Source: Proteles cristata cristata (taxonomy: Eukaryota; Chordata; Mammalia; Carnivora; Hyaenidae). Taken from it: a stretch of DNA of 64,000 nt. The notes under the pieces were generated by a model. That model searched no databases. It worked only from the letters and a program-made list of their open reading frames with translations, and had not been told where the DNA came from. The stretch is taken from contig JAESUZ010003282.1 in the NCBI GenBank assembly GCA_017311185.1, forward strand, positions 496,001 to 560,000, read 5' to 3'. Shown piece by piece: positions 10,244 through 21,707 of the stretch; position 1 is the stretch's first letter, and each line of letters opens with the position of its first letter. Made by a program: the position numbers and the translations under genes.

Positions 10244-12686
10244 AACAAATAACACTATTCTACCAAGCAATAGTTAACTATTTGGTCTTCATAAAGTCTC
10301 CAGCCACCAGCTTTATGGTCAGGATGCCTGTCGTCCTATTGGATTTATAGGAAATTGTAAAACAGTCGCCATTCTGGCCCACTCCAAATATCTTTTTTGC
10401 TCTGTTCAAGAGCTCATTAGCCATTTGCTTTAGAAGGAAAAGTGGAACTTGTCTCAGAATGGAGTCTCTCATATCCACAAGTTTTAGGTATAAGGCAGTT
10501 TCTCTATAGTAGCTTCTCCAACTCGATTTTAAAATGGCATGAGTCCTGTCAACTTTTCACAAGTACTATATAGGTAGTTATAATAAGTTATACTTTTGTT
10601 TGAATTTTTATATGCTTAAAAATAATGCTGGGTTTTAATAGGTGCCTAATAAGTATTTTGGTGAAATGAATGTTAATTTATTCACTCTGGTAAATGATTG
10701 CTTTTTCCTTTGCTTTTTCTAGATATTCCAAGATTCTAGATGAAGTTGATTTTGTCCCACCTCCCTTAGATGATAATGAACTAGGCTGTAAATGAGTAAA
10801 CACTCATAGTTGTTTGACTTTGCTGTTTTATGAGAGCTGATTTAGTTCTGACCTAGCCTTCGGAGAAGGAATATAGAATAGTTTGGATCATGTTTCTTTA
10901 GGGGTACTTTTCACCATGGGCAATCACCAAGGAAGTATTATGTCAAAGTTACCCATTCAGTTGTGTCAAGGATCTTTAGGCCATGAAGAGTTCCAGATTT
11001 TAGTCAAAGAGCTATTACATTTGTGGGTTTCAGTGGTAGCAATAAAATTGGGCCAAGTGGACCATGCTAAGACACACAGACCTTCAGCTATCTGTTCGTA
11101 CACTCCAGCTCGCTCCTACTTATAAAGGAGATGATTTCTTAAAAAACATATATGTCCCTGAAAAACATATCAGATTAATTTTTCAGGGATAGATTTAAAA
11201 TATAACACCAAAGTTATTATTTGTCTTCTGTTCACTGTTGACATTAATAAACTAAAAGAATTATCATGTGAACCTGTGCTTATAGGGCTCAAACCTGAAA
11301 CACCATTCTGAACTAAAAAATTCACCTCTACATTTCCTGGCTATTTTGCCAAATAAAAAAGTGGCTGACTGTCCCAAATGCAAGTTCACTCTACTTCCTT
11401 TTTAGTAGCAAAATCAGACCATTATCATTTTTATTATGAAGGGTTTCTCCCCGTATCATTTTAAGGTGGCTGTATTTATGGTGTCTGAGAACTGATTAGC
11501 CAACCAACCTAAGATATGTAATTTTAACCATCCAAAGCATCCAAAGAGCTCCAATTAACAGACTTTGGGGGGACTTCAAACAGTCAGAGCCTTTGAATCT
11601 AAGCCATTCCCCAAGGCAGCATCTACTCGGCTAAAGTAAAGGGGAGATCTGGCAGTTATTCTCTTGATTTGTTCTAGCTAGTCAGGGCTCTATCTCCCTG
11701 ATGAATTAGCTGGTTTGGCTGCCTACATTGATCAAATCAGATGGATAATTGTCCAATCTTTCTTGCATTTTGTATCCTATAAACAGAGCTTCGAATAAAC
11801 AAGGCTAACTACAGCCAATAACTGGCCTTCCTGCTTTTTAAGGATTGTTATTTTGCTATCACTAGACCAATTTGTCCAAGGTTAGAATGTTCTGTTGATT
11901 GATGTCAAGGTGGGGTTTTGTTTTTTCTTTTTCTTTTTTTTTCTTCTTTAATTGCCACCCACTGTAAACCAAATTTGGCTGTTCAGAGATGTTTAACACT
12001 GGTTGAAGTTGAACTCTTAGCATCATGCTCTATCCCAACTGTGAATACCAAGAAAACACCTTTGAAATGGAAAATGTGAGATACAAATAAGGTACTACCT
12101 AATTTTCTATTATCTAAAACACAGCCACTGTTCTATCTAGTCAATTAAACGGTTCTGACCCAAGAGCCAGAAGATAGTCATAGTAAAGTGCATTAATAAT
12201 TTAGTCTTGGTTTTGCATCATTAGATACTGAGGCCACTGGTGGTGTACCACTTATCTCTCAACCCAGGGGCATCTACTATGACCAGTCTCCCATTTTTAA
12301 TGATGGCACTAAGCCATAGAAAATACTATCAAATTGTTATTTTCCTTTTATGAATGGTGACTCAAAGACCATTTAGAAGTTTTATTGCATTCTTTTTGTG
12401 GTACCCCTTAGAAGGTGACTTTAATCGAAGCTGTTTTGTACTCTCTTTGGGGAGCTTAGTCCGAATGAGGAGAGCCTATTAAGTGATTTTCCCAGTATAA
12501 ACAAACCACTGACAAGAGTATTTTCTCTTCCCTAAAAAGCAAGAAGAGAGAAACAAATGGTTTGCATTAAAAAGTTGATGTTTTCAAATAATAATGAGAG
12601 AAAATTGCTCTTGGTTCTCTCAAACACAGGCTCCCACTCTGGCAGGGTATAGGGTGCTGCCCTTTGGACTGGGTTTCGACTAAATA
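10244..12686. other. Unique sequence; one unrecognised 66-codon frame
   Basis: No interspersed repeat that I can name. A minus-strand frame (10278-10478) reads as a plausible short peptide but matches nothing I know. 11150-11950 has no coding signal, and its TATAAA and AATAAA-like words near 11780-11800 alone do not make an LTR. Confidence 0.45.
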
Positions 12687-12808
12687 TACATAAACATATG
12701 TATATATACTCTATGTTATATACACATATATATATATGTATATATATATATACATATATATATACATATATATATATATGTGTATATATATACATATATA
12801 TATATGTG

Positions 12809-12884
<76 letters not shown>
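12687..12884. repeat. Compound TA/CATA microsatellite followed by GA run
   Basis: About 165 bp of TA with regularly spaced TG/CA variants, then about 17 GA units (12852-12884). The TA part is nearly self-complementary. Long open frames on both strands here are repeat artefacts. Confidence 0.97.
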
Positions 12885-12886
<2 letters not shown>

Positions 12887-13431
12887 ATGGTCACATACCA
12901 GACAGTTGTAGCATAACACTGTGCTGGTCACTAAGTCTCTCTTGACATACCCTTTTTCCCCCAAGTCCTGGATTTTCTCCTATGGATATGCTGAGTATTC
13001 TCTCTCAACTCTTCTTCCAGTCTTCCTTTCTCAAAATGGGTTTTGTATCTCCACACTTTTTTTCCCTACTCCTTTTTTCTTCTTATTCCCAGCTCCTCAG
13101 TCATCTATCGATTAATCTCAATATTACTTGATGCTATTCATGCAAAACTAGGATGATATTCATGTATGCTTAAGGAGGTGTTACTCAATCCCTATTCATT
13201 CATCAATGGATTTCAAAGTAAACAGGTTGATTATAAGCTCTTAAGAATCTGAAAAATATATTTTCTGTCTTTTTGGATCATCATCAGTATCAGTTCTTAT
13301 AGACTGATAAAAGTGGCTATTAAAACATTGGCTGACATCATAACAGAAATTAAGGGAGGCACGGAAGATTGAGTCTAAAGATCAGCCCAGGATTCCATCT
13401 GAAGGCTCTCCAACTGGTGATGGTAAATTCT

Positions 13432-13433
<2 letters not shown>
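12885..13433. other. Unique sequence
   Basis: No gene or repeat recognised between the two microsatellites. Confidence 0.5.

Positions 13434-13469
<36 letters not shown>
13434..13469. repeat. GT dinucleotide microsatellite
   Basis: Eighteen uninterrupted GT units, a candidate polymorphic marker. Confidence 0.97.
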
Positions 13470-13471
<2 letters not shown>

Positions 13472-14236
13472 ATATTTCTCTCTGCGACAAGAGGGCAGCT
13501 TGTCAGAGAGGAGCAGAAGAATGTAAGAAAAGAAGTTGACTCTGTGGGGTTGGGGATGGCAAAAATAGAACATCTGTGCTGCCATTCCCTAAATCTATGT
13601 TTAAGGTACAGGCCACTGAGTGAGCCTTGCATTCTTTCCCAGTAAGCCAAATACAGCCCAAGCTTGCTGTTCAATTCAGCCTCCTATTCAGCCACTACCA
13701 ATTGCAATTTATGTGGAAACCTATTTATACTCATGACCTAGACAATTTCTGTTCAGTCCCCAAAGTCTAAAGACAAATCTATTGGTGTTTTTCTTCTGAG
13801 ATTAAAAAGTGTCCTTGTAGGCTTTTAATTCAAAATTGGAATGATCTGTATTTGGGGCCTCTTGGGAATTTTACACATCTCATGATGACTTAGGGAAGCA
13901 GTTATACTTTTGCTTCTCTCTAAAACATCTGTTCCCACTGTTAGGAATTTGGGTCACTGTTTTATTCTTTATATTTAACTGTCTAGGGAATTACCAAGTT
14001 TCATATACAGACAGGCATATATTTCTTCAGTTAAAATCTGTTCTTTGGAAAAAGAAAAGGAAATGTAGTTGGCTCCCGATACATTGTGTCACAGCAGGGC
14101 ATGCTGTAAAGACAAGATTTGATTCTTGCTCTAACCCTAATCTTCGTGCTAACTTGAATCCACCAAACGTGTGACTATTCAATATGTAGAACATCCAGAT
14201 ATACATCTAATGTGTACTGGGAAAAAATATATGGAG
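13470..14236. other. Unique sequence
   Basis: No gene or repeat family recognised. Frames of 60-100 codons overlapping the microsatellite lack any motif. Confidence 0.5.
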
Positions 14237-14462
14237 AGCCAGTAGGGCATAGTGGTTAAGAGACTGGTGTAGGCTTGCTGAGTTGGAATCCCAGCTCAAT
14301 TACTCACTAGCTGTATGATTTAGGGCAAGTTACCTAATCTTTTGGTGTCTTCATTTCCTCATCTGTGGGAAAAAAATATAACAGTACTTAACTCCTAGGA
14401 TTATTTAACGATTCGTTGATTTAATTCATGTCAAGTTTTCAGAAGACTAAGCACACAGTAGT
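14237..14462 (+). mobile_element. MIR (mammal-wide tRNA-derived SINE)
   Basis: Nearly full-length MIR: 'catagtggttaagaga', 'ggaatcccagctcaattact', core 'agctgtatgatttagggcaa', then 'tttcctcatctgtgg' and the 3' 'actaagcacacagta'. The divergence is typical of an element that predates the placental radiation. Confidence 0.9.
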
Positions 14463-14639
14463 ATTAGCTACTCTAGCCACACAGTTGATACTGAAATTAA
14501 CCACACAATACATCACCCAGTCAGCAGTTGTGCACCTTCGTCTGTCTTTAGACCCCTGTCTGTTAACCCATTTAATTCCTAGAATATTAATGATTTTAAG
14601 AAGGTACATTCAATACAGAAAATTGATTTTAAGCCAAAA

Positions 14640-14725
14640 ACATTATATATACATATAATATGTATGCATGTATATATGTGTGTGTATGTATATTTATACA
14701 TGTATACACAGACACACACATACAT
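14640..14725. repeat. TA/TG/CA simple repeat
   Basis: Imperfect alternating purine-pyrimidine tract (TATA, TGTG, then CACA) just upstream of the short L1 tail. Confidence 0.85.
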
Positions 14726-14761
14726 ATACACTGCCAGATGCAGTAGTTAAATATCTAATCT

Positions 14762-15003
14762 GTAGAAAGGGGGAAATGGTGGGGGAAAGGGAGAGAGGCA
14801 AACCATGAGAGACTCTGGAATGCTGAGAAACAAACTGAGGACTGATGGATGTGGGGGGAAAGGGGAGATGGGCATAGAGGAGGGCACTTGTGGGGATGAG
14901 CACTGGGTGTTATATGGAAACCAATTTGACAAAAAACTATTTGTTAAAAAAATAAAAACATTTTTAAAAATAAAAAAATGTGATTAATACCTAAAAAAAA
15001 AAA
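14762..15003 (+). mobile_element. Ultra-short 5'-truncated L1 (3' UTR only)
   Basis: About 180 bp of the same G-rich L1 3' UTR seen at 2810-3000, followed by an A-rich tail. Flanked by 'atctaatct' at 14753-14761 and 15004-15012, a target duplication, so this is a complete but severely truncated insertion. Confidence 0.9.
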
Positions 15004-15029
15004 ATCTAATCTCTATTAATTACTATCCT

Positions 15030-15153
15030 ACACTACAAATAAGAAAACTGAAACACTGAAGAAAAAGTTATCATCCTAGGCCCCCCAGCTAATAAGATCT
15101 GGAACTGGGTTGAAACCCATGGGTTTACTCTATCTTCCTTCTGTTGTACTAAA
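15030..15153 (-). mobile_element. MIR fragment
   Basis: 'ataagaaaactgaaacactg', then 'cagctaataagatctggaac' and 'gaaacccatgggtttactc' follow the inverted MIR order. Confidence 0.7.
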
Positions 15154-15416
15154 GCTATGTATAAATATCTGGAGTAGGAGTCTAGTAAAAGCGCACAAAG
15201 TGGTACCACCTTCTATAAATGTATATTTATATACTTGAATTGGAAGAATCTGCCTGAATCAATATTATTTGATACAAAGCCTTAGTTTTCTGAGAAAAAA
15301 ATTGCATGGAAATAAAAGGAAATATTCAGATAGCTCATTGCCATTGCTATTTATAGGTGTTTTACTTTTTTCACCTGGTTAAAAAGCAGCTTGCCAGTTG
15401 TGTTAAGAGCTGGTCA

Positions 15417-15600
15417 GTGGGCGTCTGTGTGGCTCAGGTCTGACTCTTGATATCAGTTCAGGGCCTTATCTCAAGGTTTGTGAGTTCAAACCCAGTGGAG
15501 CATCCTTGGGATGTTCTCTCTCTCTGTCCCTCTCCTGCTTGTGCATGCTTGCAATGTCTCTCTCTCAAAATAAATAAACATTGTTGTTGTTGTTTTTAAA
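15417..15600 (+). mobile_element. Carnivore SINE, diverged
   Basis: Plus-strand SINE: diverged head 'gggcgtctgtgtggctcag', CT-rich body and 'aaaataaataaaca' tail with a TTG repeat. Possible flanking duplication 'gctggtca' / 'actggtca'. Confidence 0.85.
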
Positions 15601-17110
15601 GAATAACTGGTCAATTGATAATGCATTACTGTAGCCTAACTTTACAGATGCAAATTACTTAAGAGTGTGAGTTCTAGTTCAGAGGGAGTAGAGAGAAACC
15701 TGTGATAACCACTGTTTTCTCAGGCTCAATATCTTGCACAACTGTTGGAGGAATTTCTTTTGCCTGCCATATGAATCCAAGCTCAGACGTCAGGAGCAAT
15801 GACCACTGATTTGTAACCTTGTGTCGCACAGACATTTTGGGCTTTCTACGGGCAGAATACTAAGGGGTAACTTCTGACTGTCCAGCGTGGTGTAGTGAAA
15901 TAATGAGATCTACTCTCAAGCCGTGTTCCTCCAGGCAACCCCCCAAGCCCTCTCCATTCATTCCTCTCACAGTTCCTGATGATCCTTTCTTGAATACCAC
16001 AGACTAATTACATAGTACCTAAACTGTCAAAGGACCTCCAGAATTTTAAACTTTGAGAAGCTTCAAAAGAAAACAGCAACAAAACCCCCCAAAACTCTGG
16101 CTATTGTGATTCTGTTCTGAGAACCTTTGATACAATTCATCAACAGATAGTTTTCTTCTCCAGGTTGAATGGAAAAAAAAAAAAAAGTAAAATAAAATCA
16201 CTATAGGCTTCTTCTGGCTCTACACTAAAATATCCCAGAGGGTATAAATTCAAGATTGCTTCACAAATCCTACACAATTTTTATGGATGATGAACAACCC
16301 TGTGGGAAATAAATTATGATAGTCAGCTAGGAAATGGAAAATGTCTAAAAATTTCTAAAAATAATGATTACATTTCTCCACTGTTTGACACATAGCCGTT
16401 TTTACAGAAGCACATAGAGACAGTGTTAGGAAGCGTTACTTGTTGGTGCTTGTTGTAAAGCTATACTTTCTGGTCTTTCTTCACCGGAGACATTGGGAGG
16501 AAGTAGCCTTCAATGTCACACCCTGCAATAGTTCATCTTCTCTCCTCTCCCAAATCCATCTCTCATGTCTTCTCTGTTTTGGCAATAAAAATACTGTTAC
16601 CATCCATTCTTCTTTCTCCCTGTAAAAATTAGGGAATGCCTCTGAATATTTAAATATTTGAGTGTTAGTATGTCCCTTTCCTCAAAAACAGTGTCTGCTA
16701 TGATGCTGTATCAAAACTATAAATGGGAAGATACTTCTGGTTTTTGTTGTTTGGTCACAGGTAAGACAAAGTGCATTAAAGGACACTGAACATTTTTTTG
16801 AAAATAGTGAAAACGTGGACTCTTTATTATGTTTTGCAACAGAACTTAAATTTTTCTTAGCTGGTGTTCAATTGAGTTTGTTTTTCTATTGTGTTTTCTC
16901 TTTATTCTACACTTTTTTTTTTTGGTCCTGTTATCTGTGTAACCCACCTCCCTGCTGGCAGCTACGAGTTAAGAAAATGGCACATTTCCCCAAATCTCCT
17001 TACTCTAGTCTGTTCTGTGTCTAATACATTCTCAATCTACTTATCTCCCATTAGTTACATTATAATGTTTCTGTTTTGTTCATATAGCAAATAATCTTGC
17101 ACATAGAAAG
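15601..17110. other. Unique sequence
   Basis: No repeat family recognised apart from an A-run near 16174. Frames of about 60-70 codons at 16440-16625 and 16815-17094 are hydrophobic, T-rich translations without motifs and are not supported as genes. Confidence 0.5.
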
Positions 17111-17123
17111 CACTATAATTCTT

Positions 17124-17348
17124 TTTTTTTACATTTATTAATTTTTGGGAGACAGAGACAAAGCACAAGACAAAGCACAAAGTGGGGGAGGGGCAGAGAG
17201 AGAGAGAGGTAACCACAGAATCCAAAGATGGCTCCAGGCTCTGAGCTGTCAGCACAGATCCCGACGTGGGGCTCGAACCCACCAACTCTGAGATCATGAC
17301 CTGAGCCAAAGTTGGAGGCTTAATGGACTGAGCCACCCAGCCACCCCT
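17124..17348 (-). mobile_element. Carnivore SINE (first of a tandem pair)
   Basis: Minus-strand SINE with T-run tail at 17123-17131 and intact head end 'cacccagccacccct'. The pair as a whole is flanked by 'cactataattctt' at 17111-17123 and 17589-17601, so one SINE landed in the other's A-rich tail. Confidence 0.93.
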
Positions 17349-17574
17349 CCTCTTTTTTGTTTATTTGTTTATTTTTGAGAGAGAGGGAGAGAGCAAGTGA
17401 GCATGAGGGAGTGATGTGACGGGGAGAGAGCCAGAGACACAGAATCTGAAGTAGGCTTCAGGCTCTGAGCTGTCAGCTGGAATTCATAAATGCAGGGCTT
17501 GAAATTGAACCATGAGATCATGATCTGAGGCCAAGTTGGATGCTTAACTGACTGAGTCACCCAGGCACCCCACT
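17349..17574 (-). mobile_element. Carnivore SINE (second of a tandem pair)
   Basis: Same orientation as its neighbour, with a TTTG/TTTA tail at 17356-17376 and the terminal 'cacccaggcacccca'. It shares the outer 13-bp target duplication with the first copy. Confidence 0.93.
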
Positions 17575-17601
17575 TTCTTGTATGGAGACACTATAATTCT
17601 T

Positions 17602-18445
17602 AACTGAAGTGGGTCTGGCCAGGGGGTAACTCTTTCACCCAGTGACTCAGTCTTTCAAAAGCTGAGGAAGAGGCTTAGACCAAATAATGAGGTAGCACAA
17701 GGTCTGAATTAAAGGAAGCCGGCTCTAGTACAGGATGAAATAGAACAAGCTTAGTTGGGGTAACAAAGATATAAAAGATTTGTTTACCAAAGCCTAAAGA
17801 TGTGCCGTAAAAGTAGACTTAATGTTACAAAATACAAGTACAGAGTATTGGTGAATACTATTTCATTTTCTTATAATATATATATATACTCAGTAGTCTT
17901 ACCTAGGGTATAGTTCATAAGGTAAAAATCTGATGCAAAATCATGTCCTCCTTAGGCTATTGCTCTTTAAAAAATAATTCATTTGTAATTCCTTTTTAAA
18001 AAGTCTAAAAGAAAAACAGTTTTTATCTTATCACACAGTTTATACATCTCATAGCGAGATAATTTTCTCAAAACTTGAAGTGTGGTGTGTCCTTTAGAAA
18101 ACATTCACAAGGAAATTTATTTAATTTTCCAACTATTTGGCATTACTGGAAAAAAATTATATATTAGTTTTTCTTTAGGTTAATGGGATTCTGCTTATGC
18201 TGCTTATTTTATTATTTAATATTTGATGATTTATAGAATTTTATAATAATAGTATCAAAGTGTATCCACAGTAATTCTTCACCCTATTTAAGACTGGAAT
18301 ATCTCTAACATCATTGAATCATCTGTGTATTTTTCCCTATTTTATATTCTAGACCTTATGTATTCTCCATTTTCCCCTATTCGAAATCAGCTATGACATT
18401 TTATGTTTATTCTTATTTTTTAAATTTATTTTCTTATTTTTTTAG
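17602..18445. other. Unique AT-rich sequence
   Basis: No gene or named repeat recognised. There is a short TA tract at 17876-17888. Confidence 0.5.
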
Positions 18446-18901
18446 GAGTTCAGCTTTTTGTTGAACAGGCTACAGAAGAGGTTGAGTCAAAAAGCATGAA
18501 GTCCATGTCATCAGCAGACTCTTCCAATTTTTCTTCCTTTGCTTCCACTTTCTTCTCCTCACCTGGGCTTCCAGCTGCTGGGGTGGGTCCCCCAGCTCCT
18601 ACCTTTGCAGGTAAGGCTCCAGATGTTGATGATGTTGATGTTGGCCAGGGCCTTTGCAAATAAGCTGGCCCAGAAAGGTTTAACGTTTACACCTGCTGCT
18701 TTAACGATGGCATTGATCTTCTTTGTGACAGTCACCTCATCATTGCACAAGATGAGGGCAGAACAGATGTAGATGAGCTCTAAGGCAGATGCCATCGTGC
18801 CAGAGAAGGCTGGGCAGGTGCTGCTGGGCGCTATGCTAGTCCCAGATGAAGGAAGAGAGGGCCTCACCCTATGCGGTCTTCCCTTCCGTGGAAGGGCCTA
18901 G
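18446..18901 (-). pseudogene. RPLP1: Processed pseudogene of ribosomal protein P1 (RPLP1)
   Basis: The parent gene encodes the acidic large-subunit stalk protein P1. On the minus strand the copy includes part of the 5' UTR, a start codon at 18793-18795, most of the coding region and the 3' UTR, with no introns and an A-rich 3' end (T-rich 18410-18446), which marks an L1-mediated retrocopy. The N-terminal half reads MASALELIYICSALIL... and later KINAIVKAAGVNV. Damage: a 9-bp duplication giving an extra Ile-Asn-type insert after NINI, a one-base insertion near 18605 that shifts frame, shortening of the Ala/Pro hinge, and loss of the stop after the terminal LFD. The C-terminal EEKKVEAKEE stretch is readable in the second frame (18450-18659). 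The polyadenylation word is degraded to aacaaa. It cannot encode normal P1 (about 114 residues). Confidence 0.95.
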
Positions 18902-19151
18902 CATGTTAGAGGCAGCGAGGAAAGTTTACTTTTTATTTTGAAAAGCTCTTCCACATGTGTAACTTGTTGCTAAAGAATATATTGCATAAATAAGCATGTG
19001 CTCTTCTGGAGCTTGTTCCCTTTTGCTTATTACTAATGTTCATCCATATCATCATTCATAACTGTATCTGTTCTTTTGACTGATTTATGATATTTCATCA
19101 GCTAAATATACCACAGTTTATTTCTCTCTGGTCCAGGGAATCTAGGAGCTA

Positions 19152-19407
19152 TTAACAATAAGGATGTGGGGCGCCTGGGTGGCTTAGTCGGTTAAGCGTC
19201 CGACTTTCGCTTAGGTCATGATCTCGCGGTTCGTGGGTTCAAGCCCCGCGTCGGGCTCTGTGCTGACTGCCAGCTCAGAGCCTGGAGCCTGTTTCAGTCT
19301 GTGACTCCGTCTCCCTCTGACCCTCCCCTGCTCACACTGTCTCTCTCTCTCTCCTAGAAATAAATAAAAAACATTAAAAAAAAAAAAGATTTAACAATAA
19401 GGATGTG
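19152..19407. other. Perfect 17-bp target-site duplication around SINE
   Basis: 'ttaacaataaggatgtg' occurs at 19152-19168 and 19391-19407, with the SINE exactly between. No mismatches, so the insertion is recent. Confidence 0.97.
19169..19390 (+). mobile_element. Young-type carnivore SINE with intact pol III boxes
   Basis: Starts ggggcgcctgggtggc, with A box 'tggcttagtcggtta' and B box 'gggttcaagcc'. It carries the young-type changes 'gactttcgcttaggtca', 'tttcagtctgtgactcc' and 'cctagaaataaata', plus a clean A tail. Confidence 0.97.
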
Positions 19408-20337
19408 AACAGTTTTTACATGTCTATTAGTGCATGTCAGGAGATTTCTGGATCATATGCTTACAAATGGAATGTACAGATGCTGAATGAAGTATGCACA
19501 TGATCAAGTTTACAAAATAAGAATAAACTATGGTCCAAAAGTGTTAAACCAATTTAGACACTTCCTGGTAGCTCATGAGGATTCACAGTGCTGTTATCAG
19601 ATTCATTCATGTTGTCTATTTCCTAGGTGTAATATTTATGTTTTTCATTTTAATGTATATTGCTGTAATGACTAAGAAGGTTTAACATCTTTTTGTTTGA
19701 TAAACTACCATTTTTGTTTCCAATTAGTATGGCTACTATTCCTTTTGTGCTTTTTGTTTCTATCAGATTATCTTTCCTTGTTGATTTGTAGTTCTTCATT
19801 GATTAGGTTATTAATTTTCTCCTAATTTGTGCCTTGATGATCACTCTATTTCTGGTATTTTTTTATAAACAGAAAATTTTAAATTTAATATAGTTACATT
19901 TATCAAGTTTTATATGATTTAGCCTTTTTTGTGTCTCAAGAAATTCTATCCTTTATCTTTATATAATTCTCAAATACATTTTCCTATAAAAAATATAAAT
20001 TATATATTACTCTAAATGTGTTAAAATTGCCATTCACTGTATGTCTGTAATTCTGTAATTTTTGTGTGTAATGAAAACAGAAAAATATAATTTTATTTTT
20101 TTTAATTTGGAAAAGCAATGCTCTCTCTTTTCTTGTTAAAAGGTTTCATGTGTCTTTGCTCTTTGTAAAATTAGAAAAACAAATTCCTTGAAATTTTATT
20201 GGAATTTGGTTAAAATTGATCTCATCTATAAGATCCATTTGGAGATTAACAATATCTATCTATGGCATTGTTTGTTACATAGATTCATTGGTACTTTATA
20301 GTTTGGTATTATAATTTTGTACATTTGTATGTATATT

Positions 20338-20690
20338 ATTCAACAAATTCTTTTTGAATCCCTACTATGTGTCAGGTACTGTTCTAGCTGTATAAGACAG
20401 AACAATTAAAAAAATTGAGAAAGTAAATAAAAAGATAACAAAAAGTCCTATCCTTATATACTTTATATTCTGTAGTGGATGGACAACAAACAAATGGGTA
20501 AACTAGTTAAAACTGCTATAGGGAAAAAAACTAAACACAAGGAAACTTAACAATGAGCGATAGTAGTTTTGGTAGTGGGCTACAATTTTAAAAATGGTAG
20601 TGAGAGAAGTTCTTATTGATAATAAGACTTGTGAGTGAATTCTTGAATGAGATTTTTGTTATTGTTGTTTGTTGGTACCTAGAAAATGCA
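20338..20690 (+). mobile_element. Old interspersed repeat, family uncertain
   Basis: 'ttgaatccctactatgtgtc' followed by 'aggtactgttctagctg' is the opening of a very common mammalian repeat (often part of old L1 3' ends). It breaks the ancient L1 ORF2 here. Confidence 0.55.
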
Positions 20691-21019
20691 ATTTAATGTT
20701 GGTATTCAACTTCAATTACCTTGTTAAACTCTCTGAAACTCTATTAGTTTCATGAGTTTGCTTGTAGATTATTTTGGATTTGCTATGTAGACTATTATAA
20801 GCAAATACATTATCTATTATTAAGGAATCAACTTAATTCTATTTGTTTCTTTTCATTCTCCACGTCCTTTCTTGTCCTGTCTTATTTGACTACCGAAGGT
20901 CTTTTCATATTGAATATTGAATTTCCACAAATGATGAGTTGAATTTTTGTCTTCTGATAATAACATAATCTTTTTTTAAAAAAGTTTTTCCATTAAGATG
21001 ACTTTTACTCTGAATTTTT

Positions 21020-21262
21020 AATTTTTTAAAAATTTTTAACAGTTGTGACTTTTTTTTAATGCTTTTTTATTTCTGAGAGAGAAAAAAACAATATGAGCAG
21101 AGGAAGGTCAGAGAGAGAAGGAAACACAGAATATGAAGCAGGCTTCAACCTCTGAGCTAGCTGTCTGCAAAGAGCCTGACGTGGGGCTTGAACACACAAA
21201 CTGTGAGATCATGACCTGAGCCAAAGTTGGATGCTTAACCGACTGAGCCACCCAGGCACCCC
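21020..21262 (-). mobile_element. Carnivore SINE inside another SINE's tail
   Basis: Minus-strand SINE (body 21053-21262). Together with the next copy it is bounded by 'tactctgaattttt' at 21006-21019 and 21461-21474. The extra T-rich stretch 21020-21050 looks like the outer part of the neighbour's tail. Confidence 0.9.
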
Positions 21263-21460
21263 TAAAATTGTTTTTAATGTTTATTTTTGAGAGAGACAGA
21301 GAGACAGAGGTGAGCAGGAGAGGGAGACACAGAATCCAAAATAGGCTCCAGGCTCTGAGCTGTCAGCCCAGAGCCTGATGCAGGGCTCAAACTCACAGAT
21401 GATGAGATCATGACCTGAGCTGAAGTTGATGCTAAACGAACTGAGCCACCCAGGCGCCCC
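21263..21460 (-). mobile_element. Carnivore SINE (host copy of nested pair)
   Basis: Minus-strand SINE ending 'caggcgcccc' directly before the right target duplication (21461-21474). Its A-rich tail appears split by the copy at 21053-21262. Confidence 0.9.
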
Positions 21461-21488
21461 TACTCTGAATTTTTTATTAGATAAGTTT

Positions 21489-21707
21489 TTTTTTAATTTT
21501 TAATGTTTTATTTATTTCCGAGAGAGAGAGAGACAGCGTGAGCAGGGGAGGGTCAGAGAGAGAGGGAGATACAGAATCTGAAACAGGCTCCAGGCTCCGA
21601 GCTAGCTGTCAGCACAGAGCCCGACACAGGGCTCGAACCCACGAACCGTGAGATCATGACCTGAGCCGAAGTCATATGCTTAACCGACTAAACCACCCAG
21701 GCACCCC
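21489..21707 (-). mobile_element. Carnivore SINE, intermediate type
   Basis: Flanked by 'ttattagataagttt' (21474-21488) and 'ttatttgataagttt' (21708-21722), one mismatch. Carries 'gaatctgaaacagg' and 'gagctagctgtcagc', between the old and young forms. Confidence 0.94.

Noticed and set aside
11150..11950. Possible LTR suggested by TATAAA and AATAAA words
   Set aside because: No TG/CA ends, no second copy in the window and no recognised family.
12532..12964. Long frames on both strands rich in Tyr-Ile and Ser-Leu
   Set aside because: They are products of the TA and GA microsatellite.
19169..19390. tRNA gene
   Set aside because: The tRNA-like head with A and B boxes belongs to a SINE followed by CT-rich and A-rich parts; it does not form a standalone tRNA.
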